A stretch of DNA of 64,000 nt from Petropleomorpha daqingensis. GTDB lineage: Bacteria > Actinomycetota > Actinomycetes > Mycobacteriales > Geodermatophilaceae. Position numbers and translations under genes: made by a program. Positions 17,711-25,160 of this stretch are shown one piece after another. How positions within the stretch are numbered: position 1 is the first letter of the stretch; every line of letters starts with the position of its first letter. The stretch is taken from positions 992,001-1,056,000 of the forward strand of contig NZ_JACBZT010000001.1 of the NCBI RefSeq assembly GCF_013408985.1, given 5' to 3'. The notes under the pieces are model-generated. The model ran no database searches and was not told where the DNA came from. It saw only the letters and a program-made list of their open reading frames with translations.

Positions 17711-17751
17711 CAGAAGGCGCGATTCCTGCCGGGCAGGAATCGCGCCTTCTG
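17711..17751. terminator. perfect bidirectional hairpin terminator
   Basis: A 20-bp perfect inverted repeat starting CAGAAGGCGCGATTCC and ending in its reverse complement lies between the convergent acidic-protein gene and the helicase gene. Its position 8 nt past one stop and 13 nt past the other suggests termination in both directions. No long T-tract follows. Confidence 0.85.
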
Positions 17752-17764
17752 CGGTTGATCGGGC

Positions 17765-19195
17765 CTAGCGGGAGGTGCGCTCCGCGGGGCGCCGGCCCTG
17801 GCCGCGGTAGCGGCTGGGACCGCGCTCGCCGTCACGCGGCGAGCGCTCCCCGTAGGACCGCTCCCCGTAGGACCGCTCGCCGTACGAGCGACGCGGCCGG
17901 TCGCCCTGGCGGGGACGACGCGGACCACCGCTGCGCGGCTTGTGCTCGCGCGCCGGGCGCTCCACCGGCTCCACCGGCACGCCGGAGGCGACCAGCTCGG
18001 CGATCGGGGCGTCGCCCGGACGGATCCGGTCGACGCGCGGGTCGACCTTCGCCTGCCGGAAGCGCCGCTTGGCCTGGCCGACCTGGTCGGGCAGCAGCAG
18101 CGAGACGACCACGCCGCTGGCCCCGGCGCGGGCGGTGCGGCCCGAGCGGTGCTGGTAGGTCTTCGCGTCCGCCGGCGGGTCGTAGTGCAGCACCAGCGAG
18201 ACGTCGTCGACGTGGATGCCGCGGGCGGCGACGTCGGTGGCGACGAGCACCGGCGAGCGGGCGTCGGTGAACTCCTCCAGCGCACGGCGGCGGGCGCCCT
18301 GCGGCATGCCGCCGTGGATCGCCTCGGCCTTGATGCCGACGGCCTTGAGGTTCTCCGTGAGCCGGTCCACACCGAGCTGGGTGCGGGCGAACACGATCGT
18401 GCGGCCCGGGCGGGCGGCCAGCTCCTGCGCGACGGCGAGCTTGTCGCGGAAGGCGAGGCTGTAGGCCAGGTGCTCCGCGGGCGGGGCGGAGTCGGCGGCC
18501 GACTTCACCTCGTGCCGCGCCGGGTCCTTGAGGTACCGGCGGACGAGCGTGTCGACCTCGCCGTCCAGCGTGGCCGAGAACAGCAGCCGCTGGGCGGAGG
18601 GGTCGGTGGCGTCGAGCAGCTCGGTGACGTCGGGCAGGAAGCCCAGGTCGGCCATGAAGTCGGCCTCGTCGAGGACGCTGACGACGACCTGCGACAGGTC
18701 GGCCTCGCCCTGGCCCATCAGGTCGAGCAGCCGGCCCGGGGTGGCGATGACGACGTCGACGCCGCGGCGCAGCTGCTGGACCTGGCGGTGCATCGGGGCG
18801 CCGCCGTAGACGGTGCTGACGAACAGGCCGAGCGCCTGGCCCAGGGGCGCCAGGTTGTCGGCGACCTGCTGGGCGAGCTCGCGGGTCGGCACGAGCACGA
18901 GGCCGCGCGGGGCGCGGGGACCACGCTGCACGTCCTCGGCGAGACGGGTCAGCAGCGGCAGGCCGAACGCGAGCGTCTTGCCCGAGCCGGTGGCCGCCTT
19001 GCCGAGCACGTCGCGGCCGGCGAGCGCGTCGGGCAGCGCCGAGGCCTGGATGGCGAACGGCGAGCGGATACCCCGGCGCTCCAGCGCCGTGACCAGCGTC
19101 TGCGGCAGGCCGAGCTGGGCGAAGGTCGGGGTGGTGGGGTCTTCAGAAGTGGTGTTCGGGACGTCGACGACGTCGACAGGGTCGATCAGGGACAT
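17765..19195 (-). CDS. DEAD-box ATP-dependent RNA helicase
   Basis: Superfamily 2 RNA helicase, 476 residues. The Q-motif region is at 25-50, motif I ATGSGKT at 68-74, PTRELAQQ (Ia), TPGRLLD (Ib), VLDEADF near 172 (II), SAT (III), TDVAARGIH (V) and HRSGRTARAG (VI). The C-terminal tail from about 410 is basic and repetitive, with SYGER three times in a row and RGG-like arginine-rich segments that probably bind RNA. The ATG at 19195 is preferred because homology starts shortly after it. The gene has a long leader back to a TACGGT box at 19374-19369. Such helicases act in ribosome assembly and mRNA decay and are often cold-induced. Confidence 0.93.
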   Translation of the reverse strand: MSLIDPVDVVDVPNTTSEDPTTPTFAQLGLPQTLVTALERRGIRSPFAIQASALPDALAGRDVLGKAATGSGKTLAFGLPLLTRLAEDVQRGPRAPRGLVLVPTRELAQQVADNLAPLGQALGLFVSTVYGGAPMHRQVQQLRRGVDVVIATPGRLLDLMGQGEADLSQVVVSVLDEADFMADLGFLPDVTELLDATDPSAQRLLFSATLDGEVDTLVRRYLKDPARHEVKSAADSAPPAEHLAYSLAFRDKLAVAQELAARPGRTIVFARTQLGVDRLTENLKAVGIKAEAIHGGMPQGARRRALEEFTDARSPVLVATDVAARGIHVDDVSLVLHYDPPADAKTYQHRSGRTARAGASGVVVSLLLPDQVGQAKRRFRQAKVDPRVDRIRPGDAPIAELVASGVPVEPVERPAREHKPRSGGPRRPRQGDRPRRSYGERSYGERSYGERSPRDGERGPSRYRGQGRRPAERTSR

Positions 19196-19374
19196 GCGGT
19201 GGTGGGACTCCGATACGCACTCGGGCGCGTCCCGTGGCGATAGGCGGCCGCCGGTTCCGGCGTCCTCACTGGCGATCCCGGACGTCATCGACGACGTCGG
19301 ATCTGCACGGATGCGCTCATGCCCGGACGGACCGTCCGGGAGGATGGCCGGCGAGTGCCGGCACACCTACCGTA
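19196..19374 (-). promoter_or_regulatory. promoter and ~165-nt structured leader of the helicase mRNA
   Basis: TACGGT at 19374-19369 is a likely -10, giving a transcript start near 19362 and a leader of about 165 nt. The leader contains a perfect hairpin CCCGGACGG-A-CCGTCCGGG at 19322-19340. The hairpin could also end add transcripts that read through from upstream. Long structured leaders are common for cold-shock helicases; no known riboswitch is recognised. Confidence 0.4.
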
Positions 19375-19407
19375 GCAGCGCAGGTCGGTTCGGCATTCCG
19401 ACCGTGA

Positions 19408-20481
19408 TCAGGCTCGCAGCGCCGCGTAGCCCGGACGGACGACGTCGTCGCGCAGCCGCGCCTTCTCCGCGTCGTCGGCGAAGGCGGCCGCCAGCGCCCG
19501 CTCGGTCACCCTGGCGACGTCGTCCCAGCCCCAGCCGAACGTCGTCACCACGTCGGTGAACTCGCTGGTGACCGACACGCCGCTCATCAGCCGGTTGTCG
19601 GTGTTGAGCGTGACCGCGAAGCCGAGCCGGTGCAGCCGGTCGACCGGGTGCGCGGCCAGCGACGGGTAGGCGCCGGTCTGCACGTTGGACGACGGCGCCA
19701 CCTCCAGCGGCACCTGCTCCTCGCGCACCCGCACGGCGACCGGGCCCAGCGCACCGTCCTCGAGCACCTCGTCGGCGATCCGCACGCCGTGCCCGAGCCG
19801 CTCGGCCCGCGCGCCGTCCAGCGCCGCCCGGATCGACTCGACCCCGGCCGCCTCGCCGGCGTGGATCGTCCGGTGCGCGCCCGCGCGGTCGAGCAGCGCG
19901 ATTGCCGACGGGATGCGGTCGGGCGGGAACCCGTCCTCGGGGCCGGCCAGGTCGAAGCCGACGACACCGGCGTCGCGGTAGCGGACGACGAGCCCGGCGA
20001 CCTCGTCCCACCGGTCGTTCTGCCGCATGGCGCACAGCAGCGTGCCCACGGTGATCGGCGTCCCGCCGGTGGTGGCCTCCTTCATGCCTGCCGCGTAGCC
20101 GTCGAGCATGGCCTCGACCGCCTCCTCGATCGGCATGCTGCCCGCGACCAGCTCGGGTGCCATGCGCACCTCGGCGTACACGACGCCGTCGGCCGCCAGG
20201 TCGAGGGCGCACTCGCGGGCGACGCGCTGCACCGCCTCGGGCCGCTGCATCACGCCGACGGTGTGCGCGAACGTCTCCAGGTAGCGCACCAGCGAGCCGG
20301 AGTCGGCCGCCTGCCGGAACCAGACCCCGAGCGCGGCGGCATCGCCTGCCGGCAGGTCGCGGTAGCCCACCTCGTCGGCCAGCTCGAGCACGGTCTGCGG
20401 GCGCAGCCCGCCGTCCAGGTGGTCGTGGAGGAGCACCTTGGGGGCGCGGCGGAGGGTCTCGGCGGACAGTGGTGCAGGCAC
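19408..20481 (-). CDS. add: adenosine deaminase
   Basis: Zinc hydrolase deaminating (deoxy)adenosine to (deoxy)inosine, 357 residues. HDHLDGG at 19-25 provides the HxH zinc ligands, HAGE near 207 the catalytic His/Glu, GHGVRI near 230 and NTDNR near 295 the remaining ligands. TDNR instead of the E. coli TDDP is usual for actinobacterial members as far as I recall. The GTG start at 20481 has TAGCTT 7 nt upstream. The product inosine feeds PNP. The gene lies upstream of the helicase with a 212-bp gap that carries the helicase leader. Confidence 0.94.
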   Translation of the reverse strand: MPAPLSAETLRRAPKVLLHDHLDGGLRPQTVLELADEVGYRDLPAGDAAALGVWFRQAADSGSLVRYLETFAHTVGVMQRPEAVQRVARECALDLAADGVVYAEVRMAPELVAGSMPIEEAVEAMLDGYAAGMKEATTGGTPITVGTLLCAMRQNDRWDEVAGLVVRYRDAGVVGFDLAGPEDGFPPDRIPSAIALLDRAGAHRTIHAGEAAGVESIRAALDGARAERLGHGVRIADEVLEDGALGPVAVRVREEQVPLEVAPSSNVQTGAYPSLAAHPVDRLHRLGFAVTLNTDNRLMSGVSVTSEFTDVVTTFGWGWDDVARVTERALAAAFADDAEKARLRDDVVRPGYAALRA

Positions 20482-20488
20482 GCCGGGA

Positions 20489-20494
20489 AAGCTA
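20489..20494 (-). promoter_or_regulatory. leaderless -10 box TAGCTT for add
   Basis: TAGCTT on the minus strand, 7-nt spacer TCCCGGC, then the GTG at 20481. Confidence 0.5.
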
Positions 20495-20520
20495 CCCAGC
20501 GAGCGGGCGCGCGGGAGCGC

Positions 20521-21171
20521 TCAGGGGCAGAGTGCGCGTGTCACCGCCGTCGCCAGCCAGGCCGCGTAGCGCTCTCGCGACCACCCGCGGCGCAGCACCA
20601 GCCGTTCGTACGTGTCGATGGCCAGGTAGTTCCAGAGGACGTCGCGGACCTCGTCGAGGTCGATCCCCGGCCGCAGCTGACCGGTGTCGAGCAGGTGCCG
20701 GCCGAGCGCGGTCATCCCGGCGAGCCCCTCCTCCTCGAGCGCCTCCCAGACCGGCTGCAGCGAGCCGTCCACGTGGCGGCCGTCGCGGATGAGGGCATGC
20801 ACATCGGCGGAGCGGGCCTGGCGCTCAGCCAGGCCGTGGACGAACAGCCCGATCTTCCGCCGCACGTCGGGCTCGTCGTGCACCGCCGCCGCGGCCGGCC
20901 GCTCGGCGACCGGCACCGGCTCGTCGTCTCCGGCCACCGCCAGGTCGAAGACCGCCTTCGCCAGCGCCGCCTTGGTCCCGAAGCCCTTGTAGACGCTCTC
21001 GGCCGAGACCCCCGCCTGCTGGGCGACGGCCGCGACGGTGGTCGCCCGGAACCCGTGGCGCTCGAACAGGTCCCGCGCCGCGAGCACCACCGCGAGCCGC
21101 CGCGCCCGGGCCTGCGCCTGCCGGCCGGACGCGTCGTAGGACCTCTTGACGTCGGTCACCCGGAGCTCCAT
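20521..21171 (-). CDS. TetR-family transcriptional repressor
   Basis: 216-residue regulator. The N-terminal helix-turn-helix spans about 28-72 with ARDLFERHGFRATTVAAVAQ and AGVSAESVYKGFGTKAALA. The rest is an all-helical ligand/dimerisation domain with no identified ligand. An open frame extends upstream to 21630, but the ATG at 21171 is the right start because homology begins just after it and the promoter/operator lies immediately upstream. It is divergent from a SnoaL-like gene; the 27-bp palindrome in the 39-bp gap is the obvious binding site, so autorepression and control of the SnoaL gene are inferred. Confidence 0.9.
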   Translation of the reverse strand: MELRVTDVKRSYDASGRQAQARARRLAVVLAARDLFERHGFRATTVAAVAQQAGVSAESVYKGFGTKAALAKAVFDLAVAGDDEPVPVAERPAAAAVHDEPDVRRKIGLFVHGLAERQARSADVHALIRDGRHVDGSLQPVWEALEEEGLAGMTALGRHLLDTGQLRPGIDLDEVRDVLWNYLAIDTYERLVLRRGWSRERYAAWLATAVTRALCP

Positions 21172-21173
21172 TC

Positions 21174-21200
21174 TTTGGTTACAGTCCCACTGTAACCAAA
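21174..21200. promoter_or_regulatory. TetR operator palindrome with divergent -10 boxes
   Basis: Perfect 12-3-12 inverted repeat: TTTGGTTACAGT-CCC-ACTGTAACCAAA. Each arm contains TACAGT: 21180-21185 reads towards the SnoaL gene and 21194-21189 reads towards tetR. Repressor bound here would cover both promoters at once. Confidence 0.85.
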
Positions 21201-21210
21201 TGAGGTGGCC

Positions 21211-21771
21211 ATGACCGCCCACACCCCCTCCGCAGTCTCGACCGACCCGGTCGCCGTCGCCGTGCGCAGCATCCACGCCATGGCCGACGGAGACCGAGCC
21301 GCCTTCACCCCGCTGTACCGGCCCGACGCCGTCGACCACGAGAACCCGGTCCAGCCGCCGTCCTCGCGGGTCCCCGGCGCCGACGGCTTCTACGCCACCG
21401 CGCTGTGGCTGCGCGGTGCCTTCGCGGAGCTGCGCTACGACATCCACCACGCGCTCGCCGACGGCGACCTGGTTGCGGTCAGCGCGACCATGAACGGCCG
21501 GCACACCGCACCGATCGCGTTCCACACCGACGACGGCTCGGTGGACAGCGTCTTCCCGCCGACCGGGCGGACGTTCGCCATGACCCAGTCCCACTGGTTC
21601 CGCATGCAGGACGGCCGGATCGTCGAGCACTGGGCGAACCGGGACGACCTCGGGACGGCCCGGCAGCTGGGCTGGATCCCGCCGTCGCCGGCCTACCTGT
21701 TCCGGATGGCCCGGGCGAAGCGCCGCGCGCTGCGGGCTACCGGGCCTCGCGGTCCTGCCAGCGGAAGGTGA
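21211..21771 (+). CDS. SnoaL-like/NTF2-fold polyketide cyclase-like protein
   Basis: 186-residue protein of the SnoaL ester cyclase/NTF2-like fold. Visible features are an early helix with VRSIHAMADGDRAAF, the DAVDHENP strand region, and TQSHWFRMQDGRIVEHWANRDDLG, the typical SnoaL C-terminal hairpin. The ATG at 21211 has GAGG 6 nt upstream; a GTG at 21205 lies inside that site. It is the likely regulatory target of the divergent TetR. Its last 35 bases overlap the end of the convergent ABC permease gene. The substrate is unknown; the fold is used by cyclases, hydrolases and isomerases. Confidence 0.85.
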   Translation: MTAHTPSAVSTDPVAVAVRSIHAMADGDRAAFTPLYRPDAVDHENPVQPPSSRVPGADGFYATALWLRGAFAELRYDIHHALADGDLVAVSATMNGRHTAPIAFHTDDGSVDSVFPPTGRTFAMTQSHWFRMQDGRIVEHWANRDDLGTARQLGWIPPSPAYLFRMARAKRRALRATGPRGPASGR

Positions 21772-22549
21772 GGACGCACAGCACGAGTCCCCCCACGCAC
21801 CAGATCGCCAGCACGAGCGCGACCCTGCCGAGCTCCCACGACCCGGCCGGCTCCTGCGCGGCGAAGGAGTCGGGCAGGAACACCGAGCGCAGCCCCTGGG
21901 TCATCCACTTCAGCGGGAAGAACGAGGCGATCGTCTGCAGCCAGCCCGGCACCTGCGTGAACTGGAAGAAGACGCCGGAGATGAACTGCAGCACCAGCGC
22001 GATCGGGGTGATCGTGGCCGACGCCGAGCGGCCGTTCTTCGCCAGGCTGGAGACGGCGATGCCGAAGATCGTGCACGCCGCGGAGCCCAGCAGCGTGACC
22101 CAGACGAAGGTGACCCAGTCGCTGCCGGTGGGCAGCGGGACCTTGTAGAAGACCGTGCCGATCAACAGCAGCAGCACCACGATGAGCACCGTCACCGCCA
22201 GCACCTGCACGACCTTGCCGACGAAGTAGGCGCTCTTCGGCATCGGCGTGCCGGCCAGCCCCTTCAGGGTCCCGTCGGAGCGCTCGGTGGCGATGCTGAT
22301 CGCCATGTTCTGCAGCCCGGCGCCGAGGATGCCGGCGCCGATGATCCCGGCCATGAAGTACTGCACGAACCCGACGCCCTGGCCGAGGTTGTAGTTCAGC
22401 ACCGCGCCGAACACGAGCAGCAGGATCACCGGGAAGGCGAGGGTGAAGACGACGGACTCCCGCTGCCGGAAGAACTCCTTGAGCTCCACCCCGGCGCGCA
22501 CCCGCCAGACGGCCGGCACCGGCGGCAGCGACCGCTCCAGGGTCGTCAC
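21737..22549 (-). CDS. ABC-2 type exporter permease (DrrB-like)
   Basis: Membrane subunit of an ABC-2 exporter, 270 residues with six predicted hydrophobic segments (first near 34-52, last near 240-260). ATERSDGTLKGLAGTPMPKS near 105 is the characteristic cytoplasmic motif of DrrB/NatB-type permeases. The GTG start overlaps the ATPase stop (GTGA), so the two subunits are coupled. The 3' end overlaps the convergent SnoaL gene. It may export a drug, lipid or small metabolite; nothing here identifies the cargo. Confidence 0.9.
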   Translation of the reverse strand: MTTLERSLPPVPAVWRVRAGVELKEFFRQRESVVFTLAFPVILLLVFGAVLNYNLGQGVGFVQYFMAGIIGAGILGAGLQNMAISIATERSDGTLKGLAGTPMPKSAYFVGKVVQVLAVTVLIVVLLLLIGTVFYKVPLPTGSDWVTFVWVTLLGSAACTIFGIAVSSLAKNGRSASATITPIALVLQFISGVFFQFTQVPGWLQTIASFFPLKWMTQGLRSVFLPDSFAAQEPAGSWELGRVALVLAIWCVGGLVLCVLTFRWQDREAR

Positions 22550-23442
22550 GAGGGCTCTCCGATCATCGTCAGGTAGACGTCCTCCAACGTCGGCCGGTTG
22601 ACCGCGAGGTCCGGCACCTCGCCGGAGAACCGGCCGGCCAGCTCCCGCACGAACGCCGTCGGGGTCGCCGTCGCCTCGCTGCGCCGGACGCCGTCCTCGG
22701 TCCAGTGCACGATCGCGGGTGCCGACGCCCGCCCACCCAGCTCGGCCGGGACGGCGACCTCCACGAGCCGCCCGCGGGCGATCACGCCCACCCGGTCGGC
22801 CAGCGCCTCGGCCTCGTCGAGGTAGTGCGTGGTGAGCAGCATCGTGGTGCCCAGGTCGCGCAGCGAGCGGATCAGCGACCAGAACTGCCGCCGGGCCTCG
22901 GGGTCGAAGCCGGTGGTCGGCTCGTCGAGGAAGAGCAGCGTCGGCCGGCCCACGATGCCCAGGGCCACGTCGAGCCGGCGCCGCTGGCCGCCGGACAGCG
23001 ACCGGCCGCGCGACTTCGCCTTCTCGGTGAGCCCGACCAGCTCGAGCACCTCGTCGGGGTCGCGCGGGTCGGCGAAGTAGGAGGCCTGGGCGCGCAGCAG
23101 CTCGCGGCAGGTCAGCGCGCTGTCGCCGGCGCCGGACTGCAGCACGATGCCCAGCTGCGCCTTCCACGCCCGGCCGCCGTCGGCCGGGTCCTCGCCCAGC
23201 ACGCGGACCTCGCCGCCGTCGCGGGGGCGGTAGCCCTCGCAGATCTCCACCGTCGTCGTCTTGCCCGCGCCGTTGGGCCCGAGCAGGGCGAAGATCTCAC
23301 CGCGCCGGATGTCGAGGTCCAGCCCGTCGACCGCGGTGAACTCGCCGTAGCGCTTGACCAGCCCGCGGATCGAGATCGCCGCGTCCGGGTCCGGCGCGCC
23401 GGCGTCCGCGCCGAGCACCGGAGCCGAGGAGGAACGTGTCAC
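22546..23442 (-). CDS. ABC exporter ATPase (DrrA-like)
   Basis: Nucleotide-binding subunit of 298 residues. Walker A GPNGAGKTTT is near 54, the Q-loop follows, the signature LSGGQRRRLDVA near 148, Walker B LLFLDEPTTGFD near 168, and the H-loop TTHY near 203. The C-terminal 70 residues match the drug-exporter DrrA extension. The GTG at 23442 lies inside one arm of an 8-bp inverted repeat. It starts 24 bp after deoA but functionally belongs with the permease. Confidence 0.92.
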   Translation of the reverse strand: MTRSSSAPVLGADAGAPDPDAAISIRGLVKRYGEFTAVDGLDLDIRRGEIFALLGPNGAGKTTTVEICEGYRPRDGGEVRVLGEDPADGGRAWKAQLGIVLQSGAGDSALTCRELLRAQASYFADPRDPDEVLELVGLTEKAKSRGRSLSGGQRRRLDVALGIVGRPTLLFLDEPTTGFDPEARRQFWSLIRSLRDLGTTMLLTTHYLDEAEALADRVGVIARGRLVEVAVPAELGGRASAPAIVHWTEDGVRRSEATATPTAFVRELAGRFSGEVPDLAVNRPTLEDVYLTMIGEPS

Positions 23443-23466
23443 AGGCGCTGAGTGTGCTCCTGTGAC
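23438..23466. repeat. inverted repeat GTCACAGG-N13-CCTGTGAC at exporter start
   Basis: Perfect 8-bp arms separated by 13 nt, covering the exporter ATPase start codon and the deoA-exporter gap. It could be an operator, a weak terminator of the deoA operon or an mRNA hairpin masking the start. No regulator gene adjoins it directly. Confidence 0.45.
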
Positions 23467-24747
23467 CTATGTCCCCTGGATGCGGTCGATCAGCAGCGGC
23501 AGCGGCGCGTCGTCGGTGTCGACGCCGATCGCCCCCCCGAGCGCCGCCAGCGCCCGCTCGATGCGCGCCGGGTCGTCGGTGTGCAGCTCGAGCAGCGGCT
23601 GCCCGGCGGTGACCTGCTCGCCGACCCCCGCCGTCCAGGTGACGCCGGCAGCCGCGGACACCGGGTCCTCCTTGCGGGCCCGGCCGGCGCCCAGCCGCCA
23701 GGCGGCGACGCCGAGCGCGAAGGCGTCCAGCTTCGTCAGCGTGCCGGTCGCCGGGGCGTTGACCACGTGCTTCTCGGCCGGCTGCGGCAGCGGCGCGTCC
23801 GGGTCGCCGCCCTGCGCGGCGATCATCCGCCGCCACACGTCCATGGCCCGGCCGTCGCGCAGCGCCTCGGCGGGGTCGACGTCGGTCCGCCCGGCCCCGG
23901 CGAGCATCTCCCGGGCCAGCGCCAGGGTGAGCTCGACGACGTCGTCCGGACCGCCGCCGGCCAGCACCTCGACCGACTCGGCCACCTCGACCGCGTTGCC
24001 GGCGGCGCGGCCCAGCGGCCGGTCCATCGCCGTCACCAGGGCCACGGTGCGCACCCCGGCCGCCTCGCCCAGCCCGACCATCGTGCGGGCGAGCTCGCGC
24101 GAGAGGTCGGGCTCCTTCATGAACGCCCCCGAGCCGGTCTTCACGTCCAGGACCAGCGCGTCGGCGCCCTCGGCGATCTTCTTGCTCATGATCGAGCTGG
24201 CGATCAGCGGGATCGACTCGACGGTCGCGGTGACGTCGCGCAGCGCGTAGAGCTTCTTGTCCGCCGGGGCCAGGTCGTTGCCGGCGGCGCAGATCACCGC
24301 GCCCACCTCGCGCAGCTGCGCCAGGTAGGCCTCCTCGTGGACGTCGGCCCGCCAGCCGGGGATCGACTCGAGCTTGTCCAGCGTGCCGCCGGTGTGCCCG
24401 AGCCCGCGGCCGGACAGCTGCGGCACGGCCACCCCGCAGGCGGCCACGAGCGGGGCCAGCGGCAGGGTGATCTTGTCGCCGACGCCGCCGGTGGAGTGCT
24501 TGTCGGCGGTCGGCCGGCCGAGCGAGGAGAGGTCCTTGCGCTCGCCGGAGTCGATCATCGCCTGCGTCCAGACGGCGAGCTCCTCGGGCGAAAGGCCGCG
24601 GAAGAACACGGCCATGAGCAGCGCGCTCATCTGCTCGTCCGGCACCGCCCCCGAGGTGTAGGCGCCGATGATCCAGCGGATCTGCTCCGCTGAGAGCGTC
24701 GCGCCGTCGCGCTTGGCCCGGAGGACGTCGATCGCGTCGAAGCTCAT
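23467..24747 (-). CDS. deoA: thymidine (pyrimidine-nucleoside) phosphorylase
   Basis: Cleaves thymidine or deoxyuridine with phosphate to base and deoxyribose-1-phosphate; 426 residues. The family signature SGRGLGHTGGTLDKLESIPG lies near 112. DKHSTGGVGDK near 83 is the phosphate-binding loop. The C-terminal domain carries the usual AAWRLGAGR and KEDPVSAAAG motifs. Its ATG overlaps the cdd stop, making it the last gene of the nucleoside operon running from the BMP lipoprotein gene. Product deoxyribose-1-phosphate is a substrate for the mutase/DeoC branch. Confidence 0.95.
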   Translation of the reverse strand: MSFDAIDVLRAKRDGATLSAEQIRWIIGAYTSGAVPDEQMSALLMAVFFRGLSPEELAVWTQAMIDSGERKDLSSLGRPTADKHSTGGVGDKITLPLAPLVAACGVAVPQLSGRGLGHTGGTLDKLESIPGWRADVHEEAYLAQLREVGAVICAAGNDLAPADKKLYALRDVTATVESIPLIASSIMSKKIAEGADALVLDVKTGSGAFMKEPDLSRELARTMVGLGEAAGVRTVALVTAMDRPLGRAAGNAVEVAESVEVLAGGGPDDVVELTLALAREMLAGAGRTDVDPAEALRDGRAMDVWRRMIAAQGGDPDAPLPQPAEKHVVNAPATGTLTKLDAFALGVAAWRLGAGRARKEDPVSAAAGVTWTAGVGEQVTAGQPLLELHTDDPARIERALAALGGAIGVDTDDAPLPLLIDRIQGT

Positions 24748-25160
24748 GACTTCTCGATCACCCCGGCCGCGACCAGGTCGTCGGGACCGAACGCGTCGGG
24801 CAGCACCTCGCGCATCGGCACGATCCCGAGCGAGACCGTCTCGATGAGCATGTCCGCGCCGCCGTGCTCCCAGAGCAGCTGCCGGCAGCGGCCGCACGGC
24901 ATGAGCGGCTGCCCGTCCCCGCCCACGCACGCGACCGCGACCAGCCGGCCGCCGCCGGTACGGGCCAGGTCGCTGACCATCCCGCACTCGGCGCACAGGC
25001 CAAGGCCGTACGAGGCGTTCTCGACGTTGCAGCCGGTGACGACGCGGCCGTCGTCCACCAGCCCGGCGACGCCAACGGGGAACTTCGAGTAGGGCGCGTA
25101 GGCGTGCGTCATCGCCTCGCGGGCTGCCGCCCGGAGCGCGTCCCAGTCGGGGGCAACCAC
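24744..25160 (-). CDS. cdd: cytidine deaminase
   Basis: Small homotetrameric-type zinc cytidine deaminase, 138 residues, converting (deoxy)cytidine to (deoxy)uridine. FPVGVAGL and GCNVENASYG precede LCAECG (about 56-61, catalytic Glu and first Cys ligand) and MPCGRCRQLL near 88 gives the other two Cys ligands. The GTG at 25160 directly follows the permease TAG, with AGGAGAG upstream as ribosome site. Overlap with deoA indicates coupled expression, making uridine immediately available for phosphorolysis. Confidence 0.95.
   Translation of the reverse strand: MVAPDWDALRAAAREAMTHAYAPYSKFPVGVAGLVDDGRVVTGCNVENASYGLGLCAECGMVSDLARTGGGRLVAVACVGGDGQPLMPCGRCRQLLWEHGGADMLIETVSLGIVPMREVLPDAFGPDDLVAAGVIEKS

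Noticed and set aside
17840-17895. Short direct repeats in the helicase gene
   Set aside because: They encode three SYGER units in the basic C-terminal tail and are not a mobile or CRISPR element.
23443-23466. Rho-independent terminator after deoA
   Set aside because: The 8-bp arms are short, the loop is 13 nt and there is no T-tract; reported only as an inverted repeat of unknown role.
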